A stretch of DNA of 64,000 nucleotides from Triops longicaudatus (Eukaryota; Arthropoda; Branchiopoda; Notostraca; Triopsidae): positions 62,001-126,000 of the forward strand of contig JAGQDJ010000040.1 of the NCBI GenBank assembly GCA_022885665.1, given 5' to 3'. The position numbers were made by a program, and so were the translations under genes. The notes beneath the pieces were generated by a model, which saw only the letters and a list, made by a program, of their open reading frames with translations, was not told where the DNA came from and did not search any database. Shown one piece after another: positions 46,567 to 60,300 of the stretch. Each line of letters opens with the position of its first letter. Within the stretch, counting starts at the first letter, position 1.

Positions 46567-46816
46567 TTTTTAGTTGTTCAGAATACTCCAGATTCAAATT
46601 CCGACTCTACGTTGAATACCCTTCTCACAGGCTCATATGAAGAAATAATTCAAGTTAACTTGTGAGAAAAGAAAAGGCATTTAATTCTTATAAGCTACGA
46701 AAAGAAAGATTTTACACTGGAATCTTAGAATAATACTGAATTGAAGTGAAAAGTACCTTAGAACAAAACAAAACCTTCGTAGTTGTATAAATAATACCCC
46801 TGGTAATATGACAATC

Positions 46817-47116
46817 GGCTGGGAGCGTGGCGAGCTCCTGTAATCCTGCTTCTAGGAGGCCTGATTCTGAGAATGGTTTGAGGTTGGGAGTCCTGTTGGC
46901 TCGTCACCTATGTTGATCGGGCGTCCGCACTAAGCCTGGCATCAATATGGGCTCATTAGAGGAATCAAATGAGTCCAGGTTGTATAATGAGGGGCGTATC
47001 GGGTCAGGGGGGAAACTCAGCAGCCAAAAGTCCCCGTGTTGGGCAGTAGTGGGATCGCGCCTGAGAGTAGATGCGTGTCAGCAGCCCAGTCGATACAGTC
47101 AGACCAGAATCTTTTT
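46817..47116 (+). ncRNA. RN7SL: 7SL signal recognition particle RNA
   Basis: RNA scaffold of the signal recognition particle, which targets ribosomes making secreted proteins to the ER. The roughly 300-nt stretch begins GGCTGGGAGCGTGGCG, like the Alu-domain 5' end. It contains GATCGGGCGTCCGCACTAAG at 46915-46934 and GGCATCAATATGG at 46938-46950, almost identical to animal 7SL. It also contains the helix-8 SRP54-binding motif GGAAACTCAGCAG at 47011-47023 and CAGTAGTGGGATCGCGCCTG at 47044-47063. It ends in T5 (47112-47116), a pol III terminator. All SRP domains are present in order, so it looks like a functional gene rather than an Alu-type fragment. Exact ends are estimated. Confidence 0.92.
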
Positions 47117-47437
47117 CATTGTTTTTTCGTAGTCGTTTGTTGCCTCGAAGATCCAAATTTTCTATTACGACTTTTTCAGCGTTGCTCTTTTTTTTAGTAA
47201 AAAGAAATAGTATTATATCAATCATGGTAGTGCAAAGGCGCCGTGACATGGTAGCGACTATTGCCCAAACCAAAAACCTGTTTGATTACTCTTCAATTAA
47301 CATTCGGGTTTCCTATACCCGTATTAGCAAATCTTCACACAAAATGAAATTAAAGAAGAAATAATAAAAACAACAGCGGTAGTAAAAACTCAAGTGTATT
47401 GACAAAATGCTCTTTGCATGAAAACTAGTACAAACGT
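47117..47437. other. Spacer between 7SL RNA and CPSF1
   Basis: About 320 nt downstream of both genes (convergent). It should contain the CPSF1 3' UTR. No other feature is supported. Confidence 0.5.
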
Positions 47438-50400
47438 TTAGTAATGTGCAGCACAATGATCGATTTCAACAATATCATCTATGACGTCTTCTATCCTCGT
47501 ACCAATTTTTTTCGCAACTTCGACACGTTCTGAATGCGATAGACTGAGAAACTGCCACACCAGCTCTCCATCCACAATCCCTCGCACTGGGTTACTGAGC
47601 AAGCGGGCGTTTGTTCGGTATGTGCGGTACGATTTCGGATTCAACCCAGCAGTGTGCGGTATAATAGTAGTAAGGACGTTCTGTAGCATCTGAAGTCTTC
47701 TGTAAGTTTTCTCCGGAATGGGCATCATATAACCTAACGCTCCATCCAAGGTTGCTACATAAAAACGAAACAATAAAAAATCTTGCAGTACATTTAGCCT
47801 ACTCAATTTACCAAACATAGTCAAATGTCGCTTTTCGTAAACCGAAGGCAACCGCATCCCTGACCAAGGCTCCGTTAATCTGCACCGAATACGGAACATT
47901 GTCGTGATGCCTTGGCCTACGTGAAAGTCACCTTTCCGGATTAGTCTTTGACCTACATAAAAGGCACTTGAAAACAGATTGACAGTAATAGTAAACGAGC
48001 CTTTACCTCCCAGGCTTTCTCGGGTTTCCGGCATATACATATACAGCAGCATATTCTGGTCTGCATCTGTGACCAAAAAGCCAAGTTGCGTATTATCGAC
48101 AAAATACTCCGCTGCCATTACTTCCATAAACCTTGCGTCCTACAACATTGGATAACTTTAAGCTTTCACTGAAGCGTAAAATAATTTACTTTGGAAACGA
48201 TGGACAACGTCCGGTAGCCTTCTTGGTATCGTAGAACTGAGATGCTTTTGTACGCATCTGCAGCTAGAATGAAGTTGTTAATTGTAACAAGGGAGTGTAC
48301 GTAGATATCTGTATCTATGAAAGCGATACCAACTAGATCGTTATTTTTCAACTGCCACAAATAAACCTAAGAAAGAAACAAAATTCGCCATCTGTTCTCA
48401 ATCTAGCCAACGGAAAACATACCTTCTGACCCAGGGCGGAAACCAAAAATCCTTGAACGTGAGTCAATGCGGTGGCTGGCCCACGCTGATCTTTATCATA
48501 AATAATCTTCATCTTAGTATTGGTTAAGGGTTGCCCCGGCTCTGGGACAACTTCGATAACATCCATTAAGAAAATCTATAATCAACCGTTAACTTTTTGT
48601 TAACAAAAATGCATTTGAGATATACCCTTCCCCGACTGGTAATGTCTTCTCCAAAGTTGTAATTGGTGCTAACAGCTAAGTAATCTCTCAGACCAGACAC
48701 GTTTCCTTCATAGGCCAAGCTAACATTTTTCAAACAAGTAACGTGCTCCCACTCGTCAAATTCGATTCTTGCATTCGGTACCGGCTGAAATATTAATTTT
48801 ACTTATTCCGTTAACTTAATTCAATGCTGTTTAGAATATACCTCCCAATTAATTGGAGAATAGATCTGTAAGCTAAATCGTTCCACACACGGATACGGAA
48901 AATGATCATCTCTTTCTTCCACACTTAATTCCTAAAAAGGAAATTTATTAGCTTTTCTGTAAAGTTCGTCTAGAGACCCACTTTGTCATCTCCATTGAAG
49001 ATGTACACCCGGTTGGAAGGCTCACTAGATGACGTAACGACAGCGTACGTTTTGGTCTCGTACTGGTACGCAATGAAATGTGCTGTGCAACGTAAGGGCA
49101 CTTTGCGAACAGGCCAAGGTGCATCGTAGAGTAAATGTGTGGGTAGATTACAAATCCTCAATTCGTCTTTCTGGTTCACGTACAGGAAACCTCTTGAACA
49201 GTTTACATTGTGGAATGTAGTAAAACACACTACGCCACTGTCTATACTCATGGGGTGACACCGAAGTTCGCCCCGTGCTGTCATAATCACCCAGTGGGGA
49301 TATGGACCACTTACGAACACCTAATTAAGATCGTTTAAAACCATTACATTATACAATTGCTTATATGACTTACACCAGAGTAGCCGGCAATATTCGCAAA
49401 ATACCTCATACGAGGTAAGGCTTTCCATTCTGCTTCATCTTCTTGAACAGATTTGCCCCTAGGTTATGTGACAATAAAATACAGTTGGTTATTTGTCCTT
49501 TCTTGAATTACCCAATAATGCCTTCACGTGTTTGACCAACGTTTCTATGTGGCATCAAAATATTGCAAAAAAATATTACCCAACTTTCCTCGCCTTGAAC
49601 ACAAGGTTGTGTGGAACTTTGCGGAAGCGTATTTTCAGTTGCTCGTCCGCCGCATTTTCACTGAACGGAAACGCTTGGTAGATTAAAAGTTCTTCGTTGC
49701 TCAGACGGACAAACAAATGAGGTTTGCGCTGCAAGTGGCCCAAGCCAGTCACCAAAAATTCTTTAATCGTGGGTGGGGCTGTGGCTTCATGTTGGTTCTC
49801 AGCACTATATAGATGTCTCACTGATGTCATAATACACACATAAGCAAATTATGTTTTACTTGACATGTGAAATTTGAGTCGCATCCACCAGCAGACGGTT
49901 GGCGAAATTGAGGCCATGAACAATGAAAACTAAGCGACCTTCAGGGACGCTATGGATTTCCATATCGCCGTTTTCCAATACCAGGAAAAGCCAATAGGTG
50001 GGCTTGATTTCCGTAATCTTAGGTAACCTAAAGCCCAAACACGTAAAACGCTGCCCTGGACTGTTCATGATAGCTTCTTACTTAGATGACGACTGCAATC
50101 CACTTTTGTCGTCTTTATTGAATGAGCTGAATTCAAACACGGGCATCTCCTTATCTCCATAAAGAATATCGTCTTCATCATCTATATCGCTGCTTTACGA
50201 TCATTGACATAAGTTTAGTACAAGTAGTTAAACTAAAATCAGTAAAGTCTTACGGTTTAAACTCCGGCTTAATTTCAACTTTGGGAGCCACAGATGCCGT
50301 AGTCTCAGAATCGGTACTTTTAGTAGTAAAGATCCCACTTACATCTCGGTACAGTGAAACTGCATCGATTCCGGGATCCTATAGAAATATTTGTCATTAG

Positions 50401-52918
50401 CAGATCTTGTAATTTCAAAGTTTACGAACACTACCGTATTAACTGTTTTCAGTAAGGTCAACTTGGCCTCGTTTCTAAACTCTTTTAAAGTGTAAAGCAA
50501 TACAGCACCGTCTTGAGTTAATAGACTTAAATAAGGATCTTGTAGCGATGCTGAGATACAAGGACCTTGCTTTTCCAGAGAGACATGGTGACGTTCCTCG
50601 TGTCCTTCAAGAAGTCGGACTGCTACGGAAGTTACCTGATAGGGGATGGTAATCTTTTGTATAATCACTAAATTACAAATAATTTGACGTACTTGAACGA
50701 TGTGTTTATTGCTTCCGAGATTACCAGCAAACAGTGTTGGTGCTGAAGTAATAAAACCCGAATTTTCCAATTCGTTAATTTCTTGACCCGTTTGCAAGAT
50801 CTGAGTAAGTTTGCTGTAGTAAAACTTATTAATTTTCGAGTATTTTGAAACATACCATTGTATTCTCTTCTCTGCTAAGGAGCAGGTATGTGTGTGTTTC
50901 CAAGCCTTCTACTTCAGTCTTGAGCTTAGCTGAATGTACCGTAAACACCCGATTGACACCCGGTATTTCGAATGTCGTCGCTACCTACAACGATTTTTCT
51001 TGTTATTCAGTCATATAAACCAGTTTAGTAAGGTTTTTAACCTGTGGTCGAACGGAACGCTGCAAAACACATATAGCACCGTTTTTTCCGTAGCCAGATG
51101 TAGTAACCAATTCAAGCTCAGGTTCGTCAGGATTCACGAACTCTTCTGATAACTGGACAGGCTCTCCCACAGTTATGTTACCACAAGGTCCAATATTTAC
51201 CAAGCTATCACAAACCTGTCACGGGGAAAAAAGCATCACATTACAAGAGGGGTCACGAAAACAACCCACATACCTCGAACTGGTAGGTAACAACTTTGGA
51301 AGCGGTAGCGTCGTCCATGCCATACACATCAGTCTCAAGATCCAAATCACCGTTATTTCCATTCAATAGCCAATCTAAGCGAGTGAAATATTCGAGTAAA
51401 GTTATTACGTTTCAACTCATTTTACCTTGCGAGTCAAGTTTCATCTTTTTTGCCGGAGTTTCTGTAAGCTGCTTTACATCGTAATCCGATTTATCTTTAG
51501 CGGAGTAGCTTAACAGTAAAGAATTTCCTAATCGAGATCCCAAGAACACATAACCCGACTCACACAAACAAACCTATAAAAATTAAAAAATTAACAGTAA
51601 CTAAATACGGTATAAAACAAAATCATACGCAAGTGGTTAACACACTGGCCGCAGCTTTATCAAAGTGGAATGAGCGGACGCAACGCATAGAATCTGCGAT
51701 TAGCGTAAGAACGTAAATATCTCCTCCTCGTAATGAGAAGAGGATCTGGTCCGGTGATAAGAAAGCTGCTTGGCTGCAATCGAACGTCATTTTCAACCCT
51801 TCTTGCTTATCTATTCAGAGCACATAAATTTTTTTTTCTAGAAGTGTAAAGAAGCTTACGTAAAGGAAAGTTCGTGGTGGTATCCGCTATACTATTTACA
51901 GACACTCCATAAGGAGGCATGCTCTGATTCAGGTATATAACGGAATTGGCTGTGACCACCAAACATCCACCAATTGGCTTTGGGATGGCCAACACCTGCC
52001 AACAATCGAAGGGCAAACCTGTCAGAGACCAAATCACTGGATGCACTCGCTCCTGAAGGTTCAACGATAAGCCAGCTATTGCACACGTATCATTTCGCAC
52101 TGCTAAACGACTATAAGGTCGGAAAGGTTTGTAACGATTAATAGAAATGAATCTCCTTAATAGAAATAATAAAGAGGATACAAGCTTGTTACCCTGAGAA
52201 GGTTTTTACAGGCTCGCACAAGACCAAAAGCGTGGGCTCATAGTATCCGTGAAGAAATTGAATATCTATGACATTGTCGAGCTTCTCTTCCATTTCGTTC
52301 AAATGGACAATGTATGATGCCAATATGGGAGAGTTGACATTCTGACCAATCTTCGAAAACTTCCGGTCAATATCGCTGATCAAGCTGTCTTTCCTGAAAG
52401 GTAAAACAACCAGTTTGCGGCCGTAAATTACCATAGCAGCGCACCGTGATTCGGGATCGACTCTAACAATAGGAGGAGGCGTTTTACTTGTCCAGCCACC
52501 CTAAGAATAAAAATGAACGTGTAAAAATTTTAGGAATGCTTGTTATTTTTTGGCTTACTTTAATGTCTTCATCCTCGAAGTGATGTAGGGACAGTGTTTT
52601 AATACTATCACTTCCAACGTCGTATTCTACAACACTAACTTTCGCGTCTTTAAAGCTTAGGAGCAGCAAATCTCTTGGAAATGTTGGTAAAGTCACGCTT
52701 GCCATGGACATGACATTTCCGAATAAAGGGTACGAGGCTATATATTCAAGTTTTGATTTGGTCGATGTACTTTTAACGTCATCTTCATTTAGACGGTAAA
52801 TGCGAAGAGAGTTAGAACCGGCAATAATTAGATTCCTCTCTTGTGAACTGAGAAAGTTGCAATAAATGGCATGTTCAACACCGGTCGGTGGATGCGACTG
52901 CTTAAAAACCGAATGCAT
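47438..52918 (-). CDS. CPSF1: Cleavage and polyadenylation specificity factor subunit 1 (CPSF160)
   Basis: Largest scaffold subunit of nuclear CPSF, holding CPSF30 and WDR33 for AAUAAA recognition during mRNA 3' processing. Twenty-three exons from 52918-52559 (first) to 47754-47438 (last), including 52500-52193, 52110-51860, 51810-51629, 51215-51042, 50635-50435, 49320-48982, 48575-48423 and 48366-48190. All phases agree and give 1393 residues (human 1443). Conserved blocks along the three beta-propellers: FLHGYYEPTLLVLCEP, ERVHPVIWSLTGLPFDC, LNQSMPPYGVSVNS, GKNGAICVLQRSVRPQ, MILQTGQEI-like ILQTGQEINEL, ELLIYQAFPF, RGFLYVNQKDELRI, YDAPWPVRKVPLRCTAHF, MDVIEVVPEPGQPLT, FILAADAYKSISVLRYQE and PEKTYRRLQMLQNVLTT. 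The acidic linker between propellers (50378-50082) is shorter than in human. The gene is intact and divergent from DNAJC13. Confidence 0.97.
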
Positions 52919-53673
52919 GGTTAAAGCACGCCGTTTTCGTGTACATTAACCAAAGATCTTCTTCCCTAGAAAATGATTTTAGCAACTACTTTATAGGCAA
53001 TTATGCGTATCAAGTACTTGCGTGACAAATTGTCGTGTTTTCTTTATTTTTTCCTTCACGCTTTATTTCAAAACATGAGAAAATTTGTCTTTTCAAGAAA
53101 TTGGTTGCGGGAGGAACCGTTAGATGGCAATACCATATGGAAATTCTCGCGATTGAACTATTAAGCTTTGAAAAAAAAACTTCATAATTTAAGGTTTAAA
53201 ACTTTCGATAGCATTAACTGTCCCACGAAGGGAAGTTCGAACCCAAAGCCAAGCAGTAAAGAGCTTCATTGTGCGCGATTTTTTCTTGAACTTGTCTTCA
53301 TAAGTCATACGCGTATGAGGGCCACCATTCGCGCTTTTCGCGGTTCCGTGTTTTTCTTGCTATGCAGAGCCATCTATGAATACTTTTCTGGAGTAAGTTC
53401 CTCAAGCACGTATTTACCCTTCGTCCGCACCAAAACACAACAATCATCGGCTGATTTACTCATTATGCAAATTTAGTACCTTAAATTTCTCCGTTTCCCG
53501 ACACATTAAGTACGTTAATAATTCTAGGTTAAGTATCTGTTCGTAGATCCTACTGGCCTTAACTGACATTAATTAAATTATTTAATCTCCAGTTTCGTCG
53601 TGTGGGGTTCCACCCCCTTTTTCCTGCCTGTGGTTTTCCTGTATTATCTATGCTTGAAGACTCAAATTCCAAA
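52919..53673. promoter_or_regulatory. Shared upstream region of CPSF1 and DNAJC13
   Basis: A 755-nt interval separates the start codons of two divergent genes and should contain both promoters. No coding frame of interest and no specific factor site that I would defend. Confidence 0.4.
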
Positions 53674-56600
53674 ATGAGTACGGGGCTAAAAGATAATACA
53701 GATATCTCAAGTTACCTTGTGAACAAACTGTCATGGAGAGGAAAGTGAGTAATTTCATAAATCCAAAAATATTTTATTTGAAATCTAAAACTTCCTTTAT
53801 TATTATTTTTTTTATCAGATATGCCAGAATATTTTCTATCGGCGATTGGGGGTTGACAACGTACAATCCTACTAGTATGGTTATTACCAATCAATGGTTG
53901 TATTGCGATGTACTGAATATTAGCAAAGTGGAGCGAAATATCGGAGAATTTACGATTCTTGTCCGGAAGGGCAAAAAGCCCGAGACAATGAAGTTCTATT
54001 CGGAACATCGAGATTGTTTGCTAACTGATGCTCTTCAGGCGAAACTAAATGCCGATCGCAGGAAAGATGTTCTGGTACGTCGTTTTGGTTTGTTTTTTTG
54101 CTTCATTTATGAAGAGTTCTCCTAATTTTTGACAGAGATATAATGGCTACAAGCATCACTGGTCAGGGACTAGATTACCAGTTATCTTGGAAGTTACGCC
54201 TTACTCCTTGGATCAAGTAGAGCCTACAACTGGCCAAGTTTTGGCGTCCTACAATTATAAAGACATGGAAGGGTTGGCTGAAATTCAAGAACATCAAGCT
54301 TTCGCCATTATTACAGGCTCCATGGGTCGAAAAGTACTCCTTTTATACATCTTTTAAACCTTTGTATTCTCATGTGATTTTTATTATTATAGCATATATT
54401 CCTGTGTGACCGTTGGAAAGAATTACTGGAAAAGATCGTATATCAAGCTGGCAATTTCATGGGCGTGGAAGTCAAGTACTGGCCTAAAATAGCCTCTTTA
54501 GAAGACACCATTGAATATCGATTAGGGAAATATAGGTGAGCATTGTTGTGTTCTCTTTCCTCCGTTAATGTTATAGTTAATGTTTAATTAGTGGAGATGA
54601 GCATGTGACGTCTTTGGCGGAATTTCTTGTCCATAAATTAAGCATACGACAACCGGATCCCGTAAAACGCATGCTTTGCTTATCAGAAACCTGTTTGCTG
54701 GAAAGGGACCTCGATACCTATACGGTTGTCACGCTTAAACCGCTTGCGGACGTTCACGTAATTGTACGTAGCAATGATGATGACCAACATTTTGCGCTAC
54801 AAATGGCAAATGGCTCTATTCTAAAATACAAAGCTGCAGACAGGTAAATTCAGTTGAAATATAAGGACACAGGAGCTTACAGTATACGTGCCTTGGATAG
54901 GGACTGTCTCTTGGCGACACTCTTGGATGCTGTTAGAGCTTCAGGAAACCGCGACGTTCATGTAAGGTCGTCGTTTCTGGAACGCGGATTGAGAATGGGC
55001 CCTTGGACAACTGCTAGCGAAGCTGAAGTAAGTTTTCAGCGAAGATCGCCGGAGAACAAGTTTATTCCTTTGGTGTGGTTCGATTTTTTATACTTATCTA
55101 TCATACGCCCCGTCAATTCCTAAGTTAGATTTGGTAGGTTAGTTATGCTCCAGTTAGTTTAGGTTAAATAGGTTAGGTTAAGTTAAATTACGTAGTACTT
55201 TCATACTAGAGGCGCCTAAAACCAAAATAAACGGATGGAAAAACTGGAATTGTAATGGTAATCTGTGATGCATTGTAACTGTTTTTTTTTTTTTGCAAAA
55301 ATTTTGTAATATTTTCGCAGAATTCTTACTAATCTTACTTCTTCTACGTACACTCAAGTTAATTAGTACAAAAGTTTCACTAAAAGATCTATCAGCTTTG
55401 AAAAAAGGCGATTAAAATGGAGCACTAATTTTACGGGGTGTGTAATAGATAAGTACCCGGTTTTCTCCATATTAACAGTTATTTACCCTTGTAGGTCGAG
55501 TCAATGTACCTGAAATTATTACACCAGCCACCTACTGGTGTAGTATATGGCGAAGCTGTCAAAAGATTCAACGCCAACGTTAACTTTAGTGGACTTTTGT
55601 ATGCCACCAGCCAAGATGTACTGTGATACCTCGATTTATTATGTCTTGTGTAACTTCCTATTGGTGTTAGGGATTTTTTGCCGACAATAAGGACAAGCTG
55701 ATTCAGAATTGTCTTATGGCTATAGTGCAGCGAGAAGAAGAAGATGAAGATGAGGCCGAAGAACATTTCCACGCTTTAAGGCGACTCGTAGCTTCGAAGA
55801 TTGGCTTTGGCTCTTTCACCACCTTACCTGGGTTTCGAGAGAAATTTGGCTTAAAAGTTGTTCGTGTGCTACGAGAGGGAACTACAGCCGCCAGCAGTGC
55901 GGCGTTGGATTGCTTATGCGCCCTTATGGAACCCATGCATGAAGACTATGACCTGCGCCAAGAACAGCTTAATAAAGCGTCGCTACTGTCCTCCCCGAAG
56001 TTCTTGGACGGAATTTTAGACATGTGGGCTGGTCATGTGGTAAAGTTATCTGTTTCTCCATAGTTTAATGAGCTGAAGACAGTTGTACTTTAGGTACGAG
56101 GGACGGGGGCCTTGGTTGTTCAGTCCGTACTAGACTTTCTCACGTTTGCCTTGTGTGCACCTTATAGCGAAACTACAGATGGTAGTCACTTTGATTCCCT
56201 TTTGGAACGTGTTTCCAACCGAGGGAAAGAGCTTTTTCATCTATTGCAACATCCATCCTTGTCCATTGTCAAGGGAACGGGCTTGATTATGAAGGCTTTA
56301 ATTCAAGAAGGCGACAGAAATGTCTGCCAGCGCATGCAAGCCCTTGCCCTAGAGCAAGCAGCTGTACCGCAGCATTTACATGACGCCTTTTATTGCGGAG
56401 GGACAGGAGTAGCGAATGATCGTTCAACGGCCAACCAAGGAAGAACCCTTGTCAGAAGACAGCTCTCTCGAAGACTCCTAGCATTGTGGACGACTAATAA
56501 TGAAGAGGCCCAACAACTTTTATCAAGAATCTTGGTAATATAAACACAAAATAGTGAAAATGGTTATTGAAAAATAGAAAGCATCCATGTCGAAGATCAT

Positions 56601-57335
56601 ATGTTAATTTTTAGCCCATGGGTTTATTGGCGTTCTTGTTATCGGATGAGAAAGTACCAGCGGAAGTGGACGCTTTGTATAACAGAGACAATTTGAAGCT
56701 GGCTGTGGACCATGCTCAGAAGAATCGGAAAAATGCTCAATGGGTTGCAGTAGAAAGGCAGTTGAAGGTGGTGGAGAAATATGTGGCACAGCATGTTGAA
56801 GTAAACATGAATTTATGTTCAAATGCGGTAATTATTGAGTTATGTGGTGAATTATAGAAGGCACTTGAACACTGGCGGGCGAAGAATGGTTCTCAACGGA
56901 GGCAACGCGAAGAAAAGATGAGGGAAAGACCTATTGTTCTGCGTAGACGGAGAGAACTGTGTAGGGCAGATGCCAATTGGGACTTGTTGTTTTACAAGTT
57001 TCAGCAAGATCATAACTTACCTGACCTCATATGGAACGCAAAGGTAAATACGAAGGAATTTGCAGCGCATTTATATTAGTACTAATGTTGTGTCTTTATT
57101 GCAGACAAGGGAAGAATTGCGTGAGGCGTTGGAAAGTGAGCTAAGAGCATTCCACCAGGACAGGGACTTGGCTGGAGGAGAAGCTATAGCCTGGAACTAC
57201 TCTGAGTTCGAAGTCGTGTATCCATCACTAGTTGAGGAAATTAAAGTTGGGGACTACTTCTTGCGATTACTGCTCGAGCAAGAGCATGTAACAGATAAGA
57301 CAGATCTGGCGAAAATAAGTATCCAGAAGCCGTAA

Positions 57336-57373
<38 letters not shown>

Positions 57374-60300
57374 TATTTCATATTAATCTTGTTTCATGTA
57401 TCTAGGCTGGAATTTTTCAACGAATTGTATCACCGATTTTTGCTGTCCAGCAAACCATCTCTGAAAATTTTATGCCTTCAAGCCATGACGTTAGTATATG
57501 GCTTCCATTATAAGGAAATTGGGCTTTTTGCCGACACAAAAGCTATTGTTGCCATGCTAAATCAGGTAAGGTGTTAATTTTATTTTTTATCGAAAGGTGC
57601 GTTAATTACTGTTAACCTCTTAGACTTTTGATTTAGCGGAAAGGGATTGGCTAGTAAGATTCCTCAGTAAATTGGTGCTTCACCCTGGTAATGCCAAAGA
57701 ACTAGTGCAGGCGCAAGGTATACAAATACTTGTGGATTTGTTAACTTTGGCTCATCTTCACGTCAAAAGGTATACTTCCATCTCTTTACACAGAAACCGA
57801 CGCGTATATTTTTGGGAGGTGAATAATCTAAACTTGTGTCGTTTCAAGGGCTGTTTTGGTAACTCAAAGCAACGTTATTGAAGCAAGTGCAGAAATGCTC
57901 GAGTCTACCGAGAAAGAATGGTATTATCAATCGGAACCTCAACAACAAAAGGGACCAGTCTCGTACGCTCAAGTAAGGAAATTAAGTAATTTTCGAAGTG
58001 TCGTATGTAACTTTTAAATAAACTGTTTTTACGAAAGAGCCAGAGACTCCCAATTTAACGATATTCGGTCACTTCTCAAGTGAATTAAGACAGTTGCAAA
58101 AAAATCTTAGTTTTAAATAATTCATATAAAGCTTCTTAAGTTCGATATGCTTGATTTTTTTTATTTTGCAGGAACGTCGACATGTAGTTTTTTTTTTCTT
58201 AATTAGATGTATCATTTGGAATAATTATGCAAGGTGTAAGAACCCCACATTGTTTCAGTCAACTATGTGTATAATATGAAAAATCAGGTCACTTGGACAA
58301 CTGCATTTCATAGTTTTTCTTTTTTCCTTTTTCCCTCATTATTCCTTGTTTGTCTTCTTACAGTTGAAAGGGCTGAAGTCAGAAAATGTCATTACGGCAC
58401 AAACGAAAGTATGGGCGACAGGCATGGAAGGGTGGAAGCCTTTGCAAAATGTCTCTCAGTTACGGTGGAAACTATTGGCCAGTGGCCACGCCCTCCTGAC
58501 TGAAACTGACCTGGCCATTTTGATTCTCAACATTCTGATCCAAATTGTACACTATTATCCAACGAGGTATTTGTAAATTTGTAAATTTTGTATGTAATTC
58601 TGTGCTTATTGAAATTATGTACCCTTTTTAAGGCATAAGTCTGGTGCTGTTATTCGCCCTTTGCCCAAAGCTATCCGTTTAATAACGGATTCAAACATTA
58701 TACCCCACATCGCCCAACTCCTGTTGACCTTTGACCCCACCTTGGTAGAAAAGGTGTCCATTTTGCTCGAGCACTGTGTGGCTGACAATCCAATTTTGCC
58801 CCGTTTATATGCTACAGGGCTGTTCTTTTTCCTGCTCATGTACACCGGATCCAATGTCCTACCCATTGCGCGACTCCTAGCTCTTACTCATAACAAACAA
58901 GCTTTGCCGATAAGTCAGGTAACATCCAACCGAGATATCAGGTATCAAACATTAAATTTAAAAGCGAACAGACATTACGTCTAAAAGCGCTCCACGTATT
59001 GTATATATAACACTACCTAAATAAAAAACTCACACAACTTGAAGATTTGACATTTTTTGTTTTGACTTCTCTTGCAATACGTTATTTTTATCTTTGTCAC
59101 AGGAAATGGGACCCATTCGATCAGTATTGACGCACCTGCTACCCCAAGCCATGATCTGCTTTCTGGAGCATCACGGACCGGAAAAGTTTGCAGAAATATA
59201 TTTAGGCGAATTCGACACGCCGGAAGTTATATGGGGCGCAGAAATGAGGTAAAGAAATCAGACATTCAAAGCTTTAAAAATTGTTCAAATTTTATGATTT
59301 TCTTTATCCAAACAAATTTCTTACATGTTAAATATTAATTAGGCGACTAATGATGGAAAAAATAGCGTGTCACCTGGCCGATTTCACACCTCGGTTGCTT
59401 AGTAATAGCCGCGCATTATACCAATATTGTCCTATGCCAGCCTTGGCATATCCTCAGTTAGAAAAGGAACTATTTTGTCATGCCTACTACCTCCGTCACC
59501 TGTGTGATACAATCCGTTTTCCGAATTGGCCTATACGTGAACCAGTAATTCGAAATGTGTAAAATTCCTCAAAACAACAAGAGTGAGACATCTATATTTG
59601 CAGGTTAACTTCTTGAAAACATTGTTGGATGCTTGGAAAGCAGAAGTCGAGAAGAAACCATGCTCTCTAACCACAGAAGATGCTTACCGCATACTCGGCT
59701 TACATACAGATAATACAAATATCTCATCTGCCAAAGATTTGGATGACGCCACCATTCGCAAAGCCTATTTCCGGTTAGCACAGAAGTATCACCCGGACAA
59801 GAACCCAGAAGGACGAGTAAATCCCGTCAATTTGACATTACATTTTGTCTTAAATTTTGTTTCGAACTAGGCCATGTTTGAAGAAGTTAATCGAGCTTAC
59901 CAGTTCCTGTGCACGCGGTCGGTAAGATCGTCTGAAGGTCCCGATCCACAGAATATTTACTTGCTTCTGCAAGCTCAGGGCATTCTTTTCCAACGTCATG
60001 GCGATGGTACTTTCGTGAAGTGGATCTTTTTGACCTGACTAATATGCACTTTTATTAATCGTAGAACTTGCTACGTACAAATACCCTGGTTATCCCATGT
60101 TGACTAGGACCCTACGGCTGGAAATTGACGATGATAGCTTATTTTCCAAACCTGTTAGTTTACTGGTAGCTGCCACCCAGTTAGCGTACCACACAGTGCA
60201 TACTTCGGCCTTGAATGCGGAGGAACTGCGTCGGGAAGCAGGGTTGGAGGTATTGACATCCTTAACTATAAGCATATTTTCCAATATAATAAATTTTGCA

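Noticed and set aside
53219..53255. AGTTCGAACCC, another B-box-like string
   Set aside because: Flanks do not fold into a cloverleaf and there is no matching A box or T-run terminator.
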